64,000 bases of DNA. It comes from Nocardia beijingensis NBRC 16342 (GTDB lineage: Bacteria > Actinomycetota > Actinomycetes > Mycobacteriales > Mycobacteriaceae). The stretch lies in the NCBI RefSeq assembly GCF_001612785.1, contig NZ_BDBC01000045.1, forward strand, positions 89,359-153,358, written 5' to 3'. Positions 34,540-43,141 of the stretch are shown here, piece after piece; positions within the stretch are counted from its first letter, which is position 1, and every line of letters starts with the position of its first letter. Below the pieces are notes generated by a model. It ran no database searches and had not been told where the DNA came from. It saw only the letters and a list, made by a program, of their open reading frames with translations. The translations under genes and the position numbers were made by a program.

Positions 34540-34905
34540 CTAGCGGGCGGCGGCCCTAGCGGCGTCGAATGGCGCCCGGTCGAAGACGATCCGGATGTAG
34601 GTGATGCGACCGTCGACCACCGTGTGCCACTCGGCGCCGGGCGCGTGTGCGACCGGAACTGTCACGGTGTCGTACATCAGCAGCGCGGTGCGGTCGTCAC
34701 CGAACGACGCGAGCAAGGTCGCGCCGGTCAGGATCCGGCTGAACGGTTCGAGGAATTCGCGGAATGCCGCGGCTCCGGTGATCCGCCCGGCGGGCGCGTC
34801 GCAGACGATCTCCTCGGCGACATAGGTCATGGCCTCGGCGAAATCGTGTCCGGTCCAGGCGTGATAGAACGCCAGCGAGGTCCGCAGTGCGGTCGGTTCC
34901 GACAT
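34540..34905 (-). CDS. SnoaL/NTF2-like protein
   Basis: A 121-residue alpha-beta barrel domain: AFYHAWTGHDFAEAMTYVAE, AFREFLEPFSRI and a C-terminal WHTVVDGRITYIRIVFDRAP. This fold serves as a polyketide cyclase, isomerase or ligand-binding domain; no catalytic assignment is possible. ATG at 34905 has GGAAGGAG 6 nt upstream. It is divergent from the sigma factor, whose own C-terminus is a SnoaL-like domain, which suggests that sigma factor may control it. Confidence 0.85.
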   Translation of the reverse strand: MSEPTALRTSLAFYHAWTGHDFAEAMTYVAEEIVCDAPAGRITGAAAFREFLEPFSRILTGATLLASFGDDRTALLMYDTVTVPVAHAPGAEWHTVVDGRITYIRIVFDRAPFDAARAAAR

Positions 34906-35020
34906 GGTGTCTCCTTCCGGTAGGCATCGGCGCGTCGCCGTGCTGTCAGTAGTGACACCGCGAACGGTCACGACGGAACGCACCGTGTGGAATCGCCCGA
35001 GAACTGGCACCATCGGCGGC

Positions 35021-36031
35021 GTGCGGCAGAGCATCCTGGAACGGGCGTGCGCGGGCGACGAGGCGGCGTTTCGCGCCCTCATCGACCCGTACCGGCGCGA
35101 ACTGGAGCTGCACTGCTATCGCCTGCTCGGCTCGCTGACCGACGCGGAGGACATGCTCCAGGAGACCTTGCTGGCGGCTTGGCGCGGCCTGCCCGGGTTC
35201 CAGCAGCGCTCCTCGCTGCGCTCCTGGCTCTATCGCATCGCCACCAATCGCTGCCTCAACGCGGTACGCGACGCCCGGCGCCGCCTCCCGCCGGAGCCCG
35301 TGCCGCCGTTCACGCCGCCCGAACCCACCCGCAGGGGCGAGCTCCGCTGGTTGCAGCCGTACCCCATCGACCAGTCCGAGCTCGCCGACCCCGCACCCGG
35401 CCCGGAAGCCCGCTACGCGGCCGCCGAAGCGGTCGAACTCGCCTTCGTCACGGGGTTGCAGCGGCTGCCACCCCGCCAAGCCGCGAGCCTGGTGCTGCGC
35501 GACGTGCTCGGTTTCCCGGTCGCCGAAGTGGCCGAACTCCTCGGCGTCACCCCTTTCGCGGTCAAAGGGAACCTGCAACGCGCACGAGCATCGCTCGACC
35601 GGTATCGCGGGCACCGCGTCCCGCGGCGGGCCGCACCCGACGAACGCGACCTCGCACGCCGCTTCGCCGCGGCCTACCTCGCGGGCGACATCGACGGCTT
35701 CGTCGCACTGCTCACCGATGACGCCTGGCTATCGATGCCTCCCGCGCCACACGAGTACGAGGGCCGGGCCGCGATCGCGGCGTTCCTGTCCGCTTCCTTC
35801 GCCTACCGCGGCGAACGCCGCACCCACCTGCTGCCCACGCACGCCAACGGGCTGCCCGCGTTCGGCACCTATCTCGACGACGGCTTCCGGCCGGTTGCCA
35901 CCCCGGCCGGCCTGATCGTCCTCACGCCCGCGGGCGACCGCCTCAGTGGAATCACCCGCTTCCATCTCGACGCCCTCCATCCCCGGTTCGGGCTTCCCCG
36001 CGAGCTGACGATCGGCCCGGCCCAGGCGTGA
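35021..36031 (+). CDS. ECF sigma factor with C-terminal SnoaL-like domain (SigG/TIGR02960-like)
   Basis: A 336-residue extracytoplasmic-function sigma factor. Region 2 is YRRELELHCYRLLGSLTDAEDM with LLAAWRGLPGF; the linker motif LRWLQPYPID is typical of the SigG/TIGR02960 group; region 4 is LQRLPPRQAASLVLRDVLG with VAELLGVTPFAVKGNL. Residues ~205-330 form a SnoaL domain that in related sigmas (ECF41) tunes activity in place of an anti-sigma factor. GTG at 35021 is chosen; other GTG codons lie upstream. No anti-sigma gene is adjacent. Confidence 0.87.
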   Translation: MRQSILERACAGDEAAFRALIDPYRRELELHCYRLLGSLTDAEDMLQETLLAAWRGLPGFQQRSSLRSWLYRIATNRCLNAVRDARRRLPPEPVPPFTPPEPTRRGELRWLQPYPIDQSELADPAPGPEARYAAAEAVELAFVTGLQRLPPRQAASLVLRDVLGFPVAEVAELLGVTPFAVKGNLQRARASLDRYRGHRVPRRAAPDERDLARRFAAAYLAGDIDGFVALLTDDAWLSMPPAPHEYEGRAAIAAFLSASFAYRGERRTHLLPTHANGLPAFGTYLDDGFRPVATPAGLIVLTPAGDRLSGITRFHLDALHPRFGLPRELTIGPAQA

Positions 36032-36052
36032 CCCGAACCCGGACAGCGAAAA

Positions 36053-36078
36053 GGCCGCGCCTCCGGAGAGGCGCGGCC
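36053..36078 (-). terminator. Intrinsic terminator of mpa (works toward the sigma-factor gene)
   Basis: GGCCGCGCCTC and GAGGCGCGGCC form a perfect 11-bp stem with a CGGA loop. On the minus strand the stem is followed by TTTTC, so it terminates mpa. The plus-strand sigma-factor transcript ends in it as well, making it bidirectional. Confidence 0.85.
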
Positions 36079-36097
36079 CTTCGTGACCGGCGCGACC

Positions 36098-37858
36098 TTA
36101 CAGGTACTGACCGGTGTTCGACTCGGTGTCGATGGCGCGGCTGGCGCTGGCGTTCTTGCCGGTGACCAGCGTGCGGATGTAGACGATCCGCTCGCCCTTC
36201 TTGCCGGAGATGCGGGCCCAGTCGTCCGGATTCGTCGTGTTGGGCAGGTCCTCGTTCTCGGAGAACTCGTCCACGATCGAATCGTAGAGATGCTGGATGC
36301 GCAGACCGGGGTTGCCCGTGTCGAGCACCGCCTTGATGGCGTACTTCTTGGAGCGGTCCACGATGTTCTGGATCATGGCGCCGGAGTTGAAGTCCTTGAA
36401 GTACAGGACCTCCTTGTCACCGTTGGCGTAGGTGACCTCCAGGAAGCGGTTGTCCTCGCTCTCGGCGTACATCCGGTCGACGACACGTTCGATCATGGCG
36501 TTGATGCACAAGACCTTGTCGCCGCCGAACTCGGCCAGATCGTCGTCGTGCAGCGGCAGGTCCTCGGTGAGGTACTTCGAGAAGATGTCCTGCGCCGACT
36601 CCGCGTCCGGACGCTCGATCTTGATCTTCACATCCAGGCGGCCCGGCCGCAGGATCGCCGGATCGATCATGTCCTCACGGTTGGAGGCGCCGATCACGAT
36701 GACGTTCTCCAAGCCCTCGACACCGTCGATCTCCGACAGCAGCTGCGGCACCACCGTGGTCTCGACGTCCGAGGAGACGCCGGAGCCGCGGGTGCGGAAG
36801 ATCGAGTCCATCTCGTCGAAGAACACGATCACCGGCGTGCCCTCGGAGGCCTTCTCCCTGGCCCGCTGGAAGATGATCCGGATATGGCGCTCGGTCTCGC
36901 CCACGAACTTGTTGAGCAGCTCGGGACCCTTGATGTTCAGGAAGTACGACTTGGCTTCCTTGGCATCCTCACCGCGCGCCTCGGCGATCTTCTTGGCCAG
37001 CGAGTTGGCCACCGCCTTGGCGATGAGCGTCTTACCGCAGCCGGGCGGACCGTAGAGCAGCACGCCCTTCGGCGGACGCAGCGCGTACTCGCGGAAGAGG
37101 TCCTTGTGCAGGAACGGCAGCTCCACCGCGTCGCGGATCTGCTCGATCTGCCTGCCGAGACCGCCGATGTCGCTGTAGTCGACGTCGGGCACCTCTTCCA
37201 GCACGAGGTCCTCGACCTCGGCCTTGGGGATGCGCTCGAAGGCGAATCCCGCCTTCGTGTCCACCAGCAGCGAGTCGCCCGGCCGCAGCTTGCGGATGGG
37301 GGAATCGGGGTCGTCCAGGTCGTCCATCTCGGCGACCTTCGCCAGCGGGCCCGCCAGCCACACCACGCGCTCCTCGTCGGCATGGCCGACGACCAGGGCG
37401 CGACGCCCGTCGTCGAGGATCTCCCGGAGGGTGCCGATCTCGCCGACCGCGTCGTAGTGCCCGGCCTCGACGACCGTGAGCGCCTCGTTGAGGCGGACGG
37501 TCTGACCGTATTCGAGCGTCGAGGTCTCGATGTTCGGTGAACACGTCAACCGCATCTTGCGACCCGAAGTGAACACGTCGACCGTCTGATCGTCGTACAC
37601 ACCGATCAGAATGCCGTATCCGCTCGGCGGCTGACCCAGCCGATCGACCTCCTCGCGGAGCGCGACCAGTTGCTGGCGCGCTTCCTTGAGTGTGTCCATC
37701 AGCTTCGTGTTGCGAATGGTCAGCGAATCGATGCGGGCTTCCAATTCCCGTGTGCGATCCGGCGAGTCGGCGAGTTGCCTTCGGAGTGCAGCCGCCTCGG
37801 CGCGCACTGCCTCGAGCTCTCTCCAGGCCGCCGAATCCGAATTCTCGATGGGGCTCAT
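36098..37858 (-). CDS. mpa: Proteasomal AAA ATPase Mpa (ARC)
   Basis: A 586-residue hexameric unfoldase that captures pupylated proteins and threads them into the 20S core. An N-terminal coiled coil (about 10-74) binds Pup; two OB domains follow; the AAA domain has Walker A GPPGCGKT (270-277), Walker B VIVFFDEMD (348-349 acidic pair), and the pore region KSYFLNIKGPELL. The C-terminal GQYL opens the PrcA gate. ATG at 37858 has GGGAGGAG 6 nt upstream; an in-frame start 66 nt upstream lacks one. It is some 19 kb from dop. Confidence 0.96.
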   Translation of the reverse strand: MSPIENSDSAAWRELEAVRAEAAALRRQLADSPDRTRELEARIDSLTIRNTKLMDTLKEARQQLVALREEVDRLGQPPSGYGILIGVYDDQTVDVFTSGRKMRLTCSPNIETSTLEYGQTVRLNEALTVVEAGHYDAVGEIGTLREILDDGRRALVVGHADEERVVWLAGPLAKVAEMDDLDDPDSPIRKLRPGDSLLVDTKAGFAFERIPKAEVEDLVLEEVPDVDYSDIGGLGRQIEQIRDAVELPFLHKDLFREYALRPPKGVLLYGPPGCGKTLIAKAVANSLAKKIAEARGEDAKEAKSYFLNIKGPELLNKFVGETERHIRIIFQRAREKASEGTPVIVFFDEMDSIFRTRGSGVSSDVETTVVPQLLSEIDGVEGLENVIVIGASNREDMIDPAILRPGRLDVKIKIERPDAESAQDIFSKYLTEDLPLHDDDLAEFGGDKVLCINAMIERVVDRMYAESEDNRFLEVTYANGDKEVLYFKDFNSGAMIQNIVDRSKKYAIKAVLDTGNPGLRIQHLYDSIVDEFSENEDLPNTTNPDDWARISGKKGERIVYIRTLVTGKNASASRAIDTESNTGQYL

Positions 37859-38036
37859 GTGCTGCTCCTCCCAGTCCCGGTCTATCAACGCTACCGGGCG
37901 CGACCCGTTCTCGCTTTCCGACATGGTTTCGTGGTGATCACATCTGGGCCGCGATCGGCGGCCGGACCACCATGTTAGCCTCCCCTAACCCGACCATGGC
38001 GAGCGTGCTCGCCGCCGAGCCGAAAGGTTGCCGACC

Positions 38037-38552
38037 ATGCTCCTTCCCGCGAGAACCTTGCGTCTTTCCCTTGTCACCGCCGCGGCGGCGGTGGCCATCT
38101 CCGGCGCGGTGGCGGCGTGCGGCTCCGACGACGACTCCACCAGCGCGGCGAGCTCGGCCACCACCAGCGCCGCCGCGTCGGGTACCCACGATCACTCCGC
38201 TCATGCGACCGGTGCGCCGACCGCGGAGACCTTGCAGGCCGTGCTGGTGAAGCTCGCCGATCCGACTGTACCCACCGCGGAGAAGGCCACACTGATCGTC
38301 GGTGGTGAGAAGCGCACGGCGAACATCGACCAGATGAACAAGGGCCTGCAGGGTTACGCGCTCACCTTCGCCGTCGCCGACATCACCACCCAGGGCAACA
38401 CCGCGAACGCGCAGGTGACCATCACCTCCCCGCACGGCTCGGCGCCCGCCGTGCCGCTGAGCTGGGAAAACGTCGACGGCACCTGGAAGCTGTCGGACGC
38501 GAGCGGCTGCCTGCTGCTCGGCTTCGCGCAGGCGCCCTGCGTCCCGGCCTGA
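38037..38552 (+). CDS. LppK-like lipoprotein (MTB12-type antigen family)
   Basis: A 171-residue lipoprotein. The signal peptide ends in the lipobox VAAC (AISGAVAACGSDD), so Cys is lipidated and the protein anchored outside the membrane. The mature part begins with a Ser/Thr/Ala-rich spacer followed by a folded domain (AEKATLIVGGEKRTANIDQM ... VPLSWENVDGTWKLSDASGC). It corresponds in position to lppK (Rv2116). ATG at 38037 has GAAAGG at 9 nt. Function unknown. Confidence 0.87.
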   Translation: MLLPARTLRLSLVTAAAAVAISGAVAACGSDDDSTSAASSATTSAAASGTHDHSAHATGAPTAETLQAVLVKLADPTVPTAEKATLIVGGEKRTANIDQMNKGLQGYALTFAVADITTQGNTANAQVTITSPHGSAPAVPLSWENVDGTWKLSDASGCLLLGFAQAPCVPA

Positions 38553-38593
38553 GCCGGGCCCGGCGGCCACGCACTTCGCCCGCCCGGCCGCGC

Positions 38594-39427
38594 TCAGCCC
38601 TTCGACGGCCTGCGCTGCGGCTTGGGCGTGACGGTGCCCTCGGCCAGCCTGCGGGCGCTGACCAGGAAGGCGGTGTGGCCCTGCATGCGATGTTCCGGCC
38701 GCACCGCGAGCCCGACCACGTGCCACGGCCGCACCAGCGACTCCCAGGAGCGTGGCTCGGTCCAGCACTCCTGCTCGCGCAGCGCTTCGACCACCTTCGA
38801 CAGCTGGGTGACGGTGGCGACGTAGACGATCAGCACGCCGCCGGGCACCAGCGCCTTGGACACCGCCGGTAGCGCGTCCCACGGCGCGAGCATATCCAGC
38901 ACGGCGCGATCGACCGGCTCCCCGGTGTAGTCGGCCACGTCGCCCACGGTCAGCGACCAGTTCGCCGGCCGCTCGCCGAAGAACGTCTCGACGTTGCGGA
39001 TCGCGTGCTCGGCGTGATCGTCGCGGATCTCGTAGGACACCACCTGCCCCTGCGGACCAACCGCCCGCAGCAGCGAGCAGGTCAGCGCACCGGATCCGGC
39101 GCCCGCTTCCAGCACGCGCGCGCCGGGGAACATGTCGCCCTCGTGCACGATCTGCGCGGCGTCCTTCGGATAGATGACCGCCGCGCCGCGCGGCATGGAC
39201 AGCACGTAGTCGATCAGCAGCGGGCGCAGCGCGAGGTAGGGCGTGCCGTTGGTGGAATGCACCACGCTGCCCTCGTCGGCGCCGATCAGGCTGTCGTGCT
39301 TGATCCCGCCGCGATGGGTGTGGAATTCCTTGCCCGGCTCCAGGACCACCGTGTACAGGCGCCCTTTGGCATCGGTCAGCTGCACCCGGTCACCGATGGT
39401 GAATGGCCCGGTCCGTCTGGCCGTCAT
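38594..39427 (-). CDS. trmI: tRNA (adenine-58-N1) methyltransferase TrmI
   Basis: A 277-residue SAM-dependent enzyme making m1A58 in the T loop of tRNA. N-terminal domain: IGDRVQLTDAKGRLYTVVLE, with the trait GKEFHTHRGGIKHD. SAM site: VLEAGAGSGALTCSLLRAVG; catalytic region DRAVLDMLAPWD. It matches Rv2118c in sequence type and position. ATG at 39427 has GGAG 7 nt upstream. An Arg-rich in-frame upstream extension is not used. Confidence 0.94.
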   Translation of the reverse strand: MTARRTGPFTIGDRVQLTDAKGRLYTVVLEPGKEFHTHRGGIKHDSLIGADEGSVVHSTNGTPYLALRPLLIDYVLSMPRGAAVIYPKDAAQIVHEGDMFPGARVLEAGAGSGALTCSLLRAVGPQGQVVSYEIRDDHAEHAIRNVETFFGERPANWSLTVGDVADYTGEPVDRAVLDMLAPWDALPAVSKALVPGGVLIVYVATVTQLSKVVEALREQECWTEPRSWESLVRPWHVVGLAVRPEHRMQGHTAFLVSARRLAEGTVTPKPQRRPSKG

Positions 39428-39490
39428 GAATCTCCGTCTCGCTCGTTGGGTTCCGTGCTGTCCGGCACCCGGGGTGTCGGTGCCGCCGGA

Positions 39491-39496
39491 TAGCCT
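39491..39496 (+). promoter_or_regulatory. -10 box of a probable leaderless promoter (RecB-like gene)
   Basis: TAGCCT lies 7 nt before the ATG at 39504. It is divergent from trmI. Confidence 0.5.
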
Positions 39497-39503
39497 GCCA
39501 GGT

Positions 39504-40415
39504 ATGTGCTCGCCCGTGTCCACGCCCCCTGCCGACGACGCGCGGGCCTCCCAGCCCGATGCGGCGGCTCCCCGCGCCCGGCCCGCGCTCTCGCCCTCCC
39601 GGGCAATGGATTTCAAGCAGTGTCCGCTGAAATACCGCTTCCGCGCGATCGATCGGATACCGGAGCGGCCGTCGGTGCACGCGGTGCGCGGCACGGTGGT
39701 GCACGCGGTGCTGGAGGATCTCTACGGGCTGCCCGCGGCCGAGCGGGTGCTCCAGCGCGCCGAGGCCCTGGTGCCGCCGGCGTGGGCGCGGGTGCACGCG
39801 CAACAGCCGGAGGTGGCGGAACTGATCGCCGCGGGGCAACTCGACGCGTTCCTCGACGAGGTGCGCGCGCTGGTGCGGCGCTACTACCGGCTGGAGGACC
39901 CGACCCGGTTCGATCCGGAATCGCGCGAAGCGCGGGTCGAGGTGGAACTCGCCGACGGCGCGCCGCTGCGCGGGTTCGTCGACCGGATCGACATCGCGCC
40001 GAGCGGCGCCCTGCGGGTGGTGGACTACAAGACCGGCCGCGTCCCCGGGCCGACGCAGGAGACCAAGGCGCTGTTCCAGCTGAAGTTCTACGCGCTGGTG
40101 GTGCTGCGCACGCGCGGTCTCGTGCCCGCCCAGCTACGGCTGATCTACCTGGCCGACGAGCAGATCCTCACCTACGCCCCCGAGGAGCAGGAGTTGCTGC
40201 GCTTCGAGCGCACGCTCTCGGCGCTGTGGGCGGCCATCCTCGAGGCGGGCCGCACCGGGGACTTCCAGCCGAACACGAGCTGGTTGTGCTCGTACTGCGA
40301 CTACAAGCCACTGTGCCCGGCGTTCGGCGGCACGCCACCGCCCTACCCCGGCTGGCCGCGCGATGGCGTCACCGAATCCCCGGACGAGACCCTGGCCGAA
40401 GCCGTCTCGGACTGA
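39504..40415 (+). CDS. RecB-family exonuclease (PD-(D/E)XK, Fe-S type)
   Basis: A 303-residue nuclease of the RecB/Cas4-like family. Active-site parts: FVDRIDIAPSGALRVVDYKT (acidic pair and Lys of PD-(D/E)xK). An Fe-S cluster is implied by Cys in DFKQCPLKYRF and the C-terminal WLCSYCDYKPLCPAF. It corresponds to Rv2119. It presumably processes DNA ends, but its partner is unknown. Convergent with the small membrane protein; stops 4 bp apart. Confidence 0.87.
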   Translation: MCSPVSTPPADDARASQPDAAAPRARPALSPSRAMDFKQCPLKYRFRAIDRIPERPSVHAVRGTVVHAVLEDLYGLPAAERVLQRAEALVPPAWARVHAQQPEVAELIAAGQLDAFLDEVRALVRRYYRLEDPTRFDPESREARVEVELADGAPLRGFVDRIDIAPSGALRVVDYKTGRVPGPTQETKALFQLKFYALVVLRTRGLVPAQLRLIYLADEQILTYAPEEQELLRFERTLSALWAAILEAGRTGDFQPNTSWLCSYCDYKPLCPAFGGTPPPYPGWPRDGVTESPDETLAEAVSD

Positions 40416-40419
40416 CGTC

Positions 40420-40647
40420 CTAGTGGCCCAGCGCGGCCATCAGGAAGTCCAACGACGTCCCGCGCTCGCCCAGCAGGAGGACCGCCCCGATCAGCACCGC
40501 GACCAGGACCGCGTCACCCGCGACGATCAACAGATCACGGATGCGCCGCCACGCCGGGCCGCGCTCGGGGACATCACCGGCCATCGAGGTACTCGCCCGT
40601 CGGCCCGGCTCCGCCGCGGCCTTCTCGTCGTCGATCCTGTCCGGCAC
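40420..40647 (-). CDS. Small single-span membrane protein (Rv2120c position)
   Basis: A 75-residue protein with an acidic, basic N-terminal half and one membrane segment (LLIVAGDAVLVAVLIGAVLLL) near the end. GTG at 40647 follows GAGACT by 7 nt; the longer upstream frame is Arg-rich and unlikely. In M. tuberculosis a membrane protein gene (Rv2120c) also lies between the RecB-like gene and hisG. Function unknown. Confidence 0.65.
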   Translation of the reverse strand: MPDRIDDEKAAAEPGRRASTSMAGDVPERGPAWRRIRDLLIVAGDAVLVAVLIGAVLLLGERGTSLDFLMAALGH

Positions 40648-40803
40648 GCTCGACAGTCTCCCTGATGAGCCCGGTCGTTTCGAGCCGACCCGCGAATCCG
40701 GCCGGTGAACATTTCCCGAACGGCGGGCCGCCCGATCCCGCAGTCCGAGAGCGAGCGGCACCGCGTGCCCTGGTTTCGGTTGCGTACCCATGGGAGCCGG
40801 ATC

Positions 40804-42000
40804 TCAGGCGGTGAAATTGTGGAACAGCAGCACCGAGAGCCCGAGGCCAACCGCGAGATTCACCACCGCGGCCGAACCGAACACCACGACCGGCCGCCAG
40901 CCCGCTTCCCGCAGTCCGCGCAGCGAGAACTCCAGGCCGATGGAGACGAACGCGAAGATCAGGAACCAGGTGCGCAGATCGTTGACGATCGCGATGTGCG
41001 CCGCGCCGGACTTCTTGTCCACCGCCTGCAGGTACAGCGTGCCGATGATCGAGGCGGCGATGAAGCCGAGCACGAACTTCGGAAACCGCTCCCAGAACTG
41101 GCGCGGCGACGGCCGCACCGCACCGGGCGTCCGCTCGACGCGCAGGGTGAAGTACGCGGTCAGCGCGATGGCGACCACGCCGATCAGCGCGTTCTGCGTG
41201 GTCTTGACGATCGTCGCGATCTGCAGCGCCTTCTCCCCCGCGATCGCGCCCGAGGCCGCGACCGCCGCCGTGGTGTCGATATTGCCGCCGATCCAGGCGC
41301 CCGCGACCTCATCCGACAGCCCGAACACCCCCGCCAGCCAGGGCAGCAGGAAGATCGACGGCAGCGCGAAGACGATCACCAGCGAGGCCGCGTAGGCGAT
41401 CTGCTCACGCCGCGCCTGCACCGCGCCCGCCGCGGCGATGGCCGCGCTGACACCGCAGATCGACACCGCCGAGGACAGCAGCGCGCGCAGCTTGTCGTCC
41501 AGCCCGAGACGTCCGCCCAGCCACCAGGTGAAGCCGAACACGGTCGTGATCAGCAGCAGCGCTTGCAGGATCGACGGGCCCGCCGCGGTGACCAGAACTT
41601 TCAGGTTGATCGATGCGCCGAGCAGCACCACACCGGTCTTGATGAAGAATTCGGTGCGGAAGCCCGCCGAGAGCCGGTCCCGCAGTGCGAGTTTGCTCAG
41701 CACGACATTGCCGAGCAGGCCGAGGGCGATGGCGTACACCGGGAATTCGATCGACTTGGCGACCCGCTGGAACGGGGTGTCCACCGACCACCGCGGGACG
41801 TGTGTCTCGAAGTAGCGGGTGAGCGCGCCCAGCACGACGACGACCGCGACACCGGCGGCGATGGCCGCGACGGTCGGCCGCGACGTCGCCTGCACCGCCT
41901 CGGTCTCCGACGACGGGAGCCCGGACGGCGCGTCGGGCGCGGATCCGTTGTCCGCCAGTGTCTCCGGTTCCTTCGCCGCTCCGGCGCCGAGCTCGGCCAT
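40804..42000 (-). CDS. YeiH/UPF0324 family putative sulfate exporter
   Basis: A 398-residue membrane protein with about 10-11 segments. Family features: LLGNVVLSKLAL, FIKTGVVLLGASINLKVLV, SSAVSICGVSAAIAAAGAV and GNIDTTAAVAASGAI. The Ala/Glu-rich N-terminal extension (about 40 residues) is cytoplasmic. YeiH proteins are annotated as sulfate or sulfonate-derived anion exporters, with little direct evidence. ATG at 42000 overlaps the stop of the preceding 44-residue gene in TGATG, so the two are translationally coupled. Confidence 0.88.
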   Translation of the reverse strand: MAELGAGAAKEPETLADNGSAPDAPSGLPSSETEAVQATSRPTVAAIAAGVAVVVVLGALTRYFETHVPRWSVDTPFQRVAKSIEFPVYAIALGLLGNVVLSKLALRDRLSAGFRTEFFIKTGVVLLGASINLKVLVTAAGPSILQALLLITTVFGFTWWLGGRLGLDDKLRALLSSAVSICGVSAAIAAAGAVQARREQIAYAASLVIVFALPSIFLLPWLAGVFGLSDEVAGAWIGGNIDTTAAVAASGAIAGEKALQIATIVKTTQNALIGVVAIALTAYFTLRVERTPGAVRPSPRQFWERFPKFVLGFIAASIIGTLYLQAVDKKSGAAHIAIVNDLRTWFLIFAFVSIGLEFSLRGLREAGWRPVVVFGSAAVVNLAVGLGLSVLLFHNFTA

Positions 42001-42134
42001 CACGGCACCAGCCAATCCGGAATCGCGCCGAGCAGGACCAGCGCGATCAAGACCAGTCCGGCGATCGCCGCCAGCCAGTCCTCGTTCCAGGTGAATGTGC
42101 TGCCCGACTGCTCCTCGGGTGGTGACTGTGACAC
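42000..42134 (-). CDS. 44-residue single-span membrane peptide coupled to the YeiH-type exporter
   Basis: The peptide has a short polar N-terminus (MSQSPPEEQSGSTF), a WNEDWLAA segment, one hydrophobic helix (IAGLVLIALVLLGAIPDWL) and ends VP. GTG at 42134 is preceded by AAGGAG at 5-6 nt spacing. The stop overlaps the exporter start as TGATG. The composition, ribosome-binding site and coupling support it as a real gene although it is very short. It may be a small subunit or assembly factor of the exporter (inference). Confidence 0.75.
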   Translation of the reverse strand: MSQSPPEEQSGSTFTWNEDWLAAIAGLVLIALVLLGAIPDWLVP

Positions 42135-42210
42135 GGGTGCTCCTTGCGTTTCCTCATCGAGAGGCCGCACGGTAGCAACACCCGGTCACAGCGCACACCG
42201 ATTGCGCTCA

Positions 42211-42227
42211 GCCTGAACGGATCAGGC
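42211..42227 (-). terminator. Weak hairpin downstream of hisG
   Basis: GCCTGA-ACGGA-TCAGGC forms a 6-bp stem 21 bp past the hisG stop. No T tract follows on the minus strand, so this is only a possible terminator. Confidence 0.3.
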
Positions 42228-42247
42228 GTTTCGGATGAATCCGGCGT

Positions 42248-43099
42248 TCAGAATGCCCGGCAGGAGCGGATGTCCGTGGCCAGGATGGCTTTCGCGCCCA
42301 GATCGGCCAGCTTGTCCATCAGCTCGTTGCTCTGCTTGCGCGGAACCAGCGCGCGCACCGCGACCCACCCGGTGTCGGCCAGCGGCGCCACGGTCGGCGA
42401 CTCCAGCCCGGGTGTGATGACGAACGCCTCGTCGAGCAGGTCCTTCGGGCAGTCGTAGTCGAGCATGACGTACTGCTGGGCGAACACCACGCCCTGGATC
42501 CTGGCGACGAGCTGATTGCGCGCCCGGTCGCTGCGATCGGCGTCCGCGCGCTCGACCAGCACGCCCTCGGAGTCGCACAGCGATTCACCGAACGCGACCA
42601 GGTTGTGCTGGCGCAGCGTGCGCCCGGAGCCGACCACGTCGGCGATGGCGTCGGCGACGCCGAGCTGGATGGAGATCTCCACCGCGCCGTCGAGGCGGAT
42701 CACCTCGGCCTCGATGCCGCGACGGCGCAGATCGTCGAGCACCAGGTTCGGGTAGGAGGTGGCGATGCGCTTGTCGTTCAGGTCGTCGACCTTCCACTCC
42801 CGCCCGGCCGGGGCGGCGTAGCGGAAGGTGGAGCGGCCGAAGCCGAGGGCGAGCCGTTCCTGCACCGGCGCGCCGGAATCGAGGGCGAGGTCACGTCCGG
42901 TGATGCCGAGATCCAGTTCGCCGGAACCGACGTAGATCGCGATGTCTTTGGGCCGCAGGAAGAAGAACTCGACCTGATTGGCCGGGTCGAGCACGGTGAG
43001 GTCGCGCGAATCGGTGCGCTTGCGGTAACCCGCCTCCGAGAGGATCGAGACGGCGGATTCGGACAGGGCGCCTTTGTTGGGGACTGCGACGCGCAGCAT
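42248..43099 (-). CDS. hisG: ATP phosphoribosyltransferase HisG (long form)
   Basis: A 283-residue enzyme catalysing the first step of histidine synthesis, ATP plus PRPP to phosphoribosyl-ATP. It is the long, HisZ-independent form: the catalytic domains (VAVPNKGALSESAV, IAIYVGSGELDLGITGRDL, LGVADAIADVVGSGRTLR) precede a C-terminal ACT-like regulatory domain (ESPTVAPLADTGWVAVRALV) that binds histidine. ATG at 43099. It follows hisE, 42 bp apart, as in Rv2121c-Rv2122c. Confidence 0.96.
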   Translation of the reverse strand: MLRVAVPNKGALSESAVSILSEAGYRKRTDSRDLTVLDPANQVEFFFLRPKDIAIYVGSGELDLGITGRDLALDSGAPVQERLALGFGRSTFRYAAPAGREWKVDDLNDKRIATSYPNLVLDDLRRRGIEAEVIRLDGAVEISIQLGVADAIADVVGSGRTLRQHNLVAFGESLCDSEGVLVERADADRSDRARNQLVARIQGVVFAQQYVMLDYDCPKDLLDEAFVITPGLESPTVAPLADTGWVAVRALVPRKQSNELMDKLADLGAKAILATDIRSCRAF

Positions 43100-43141
43100 G
43101 AAAAGAGTCCTTTCGGGAGGAGAAACGGGGTGGGACGGCCG

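Noticed and set aside
36098..37924. Longer mpa start at 37924
   Set aside because: It has no ribosome-binding site, whereas the in-frame ATG at 37858 is preceded by GGGAGGAG at ideal spacing. The longer form cannot be fully excluded.
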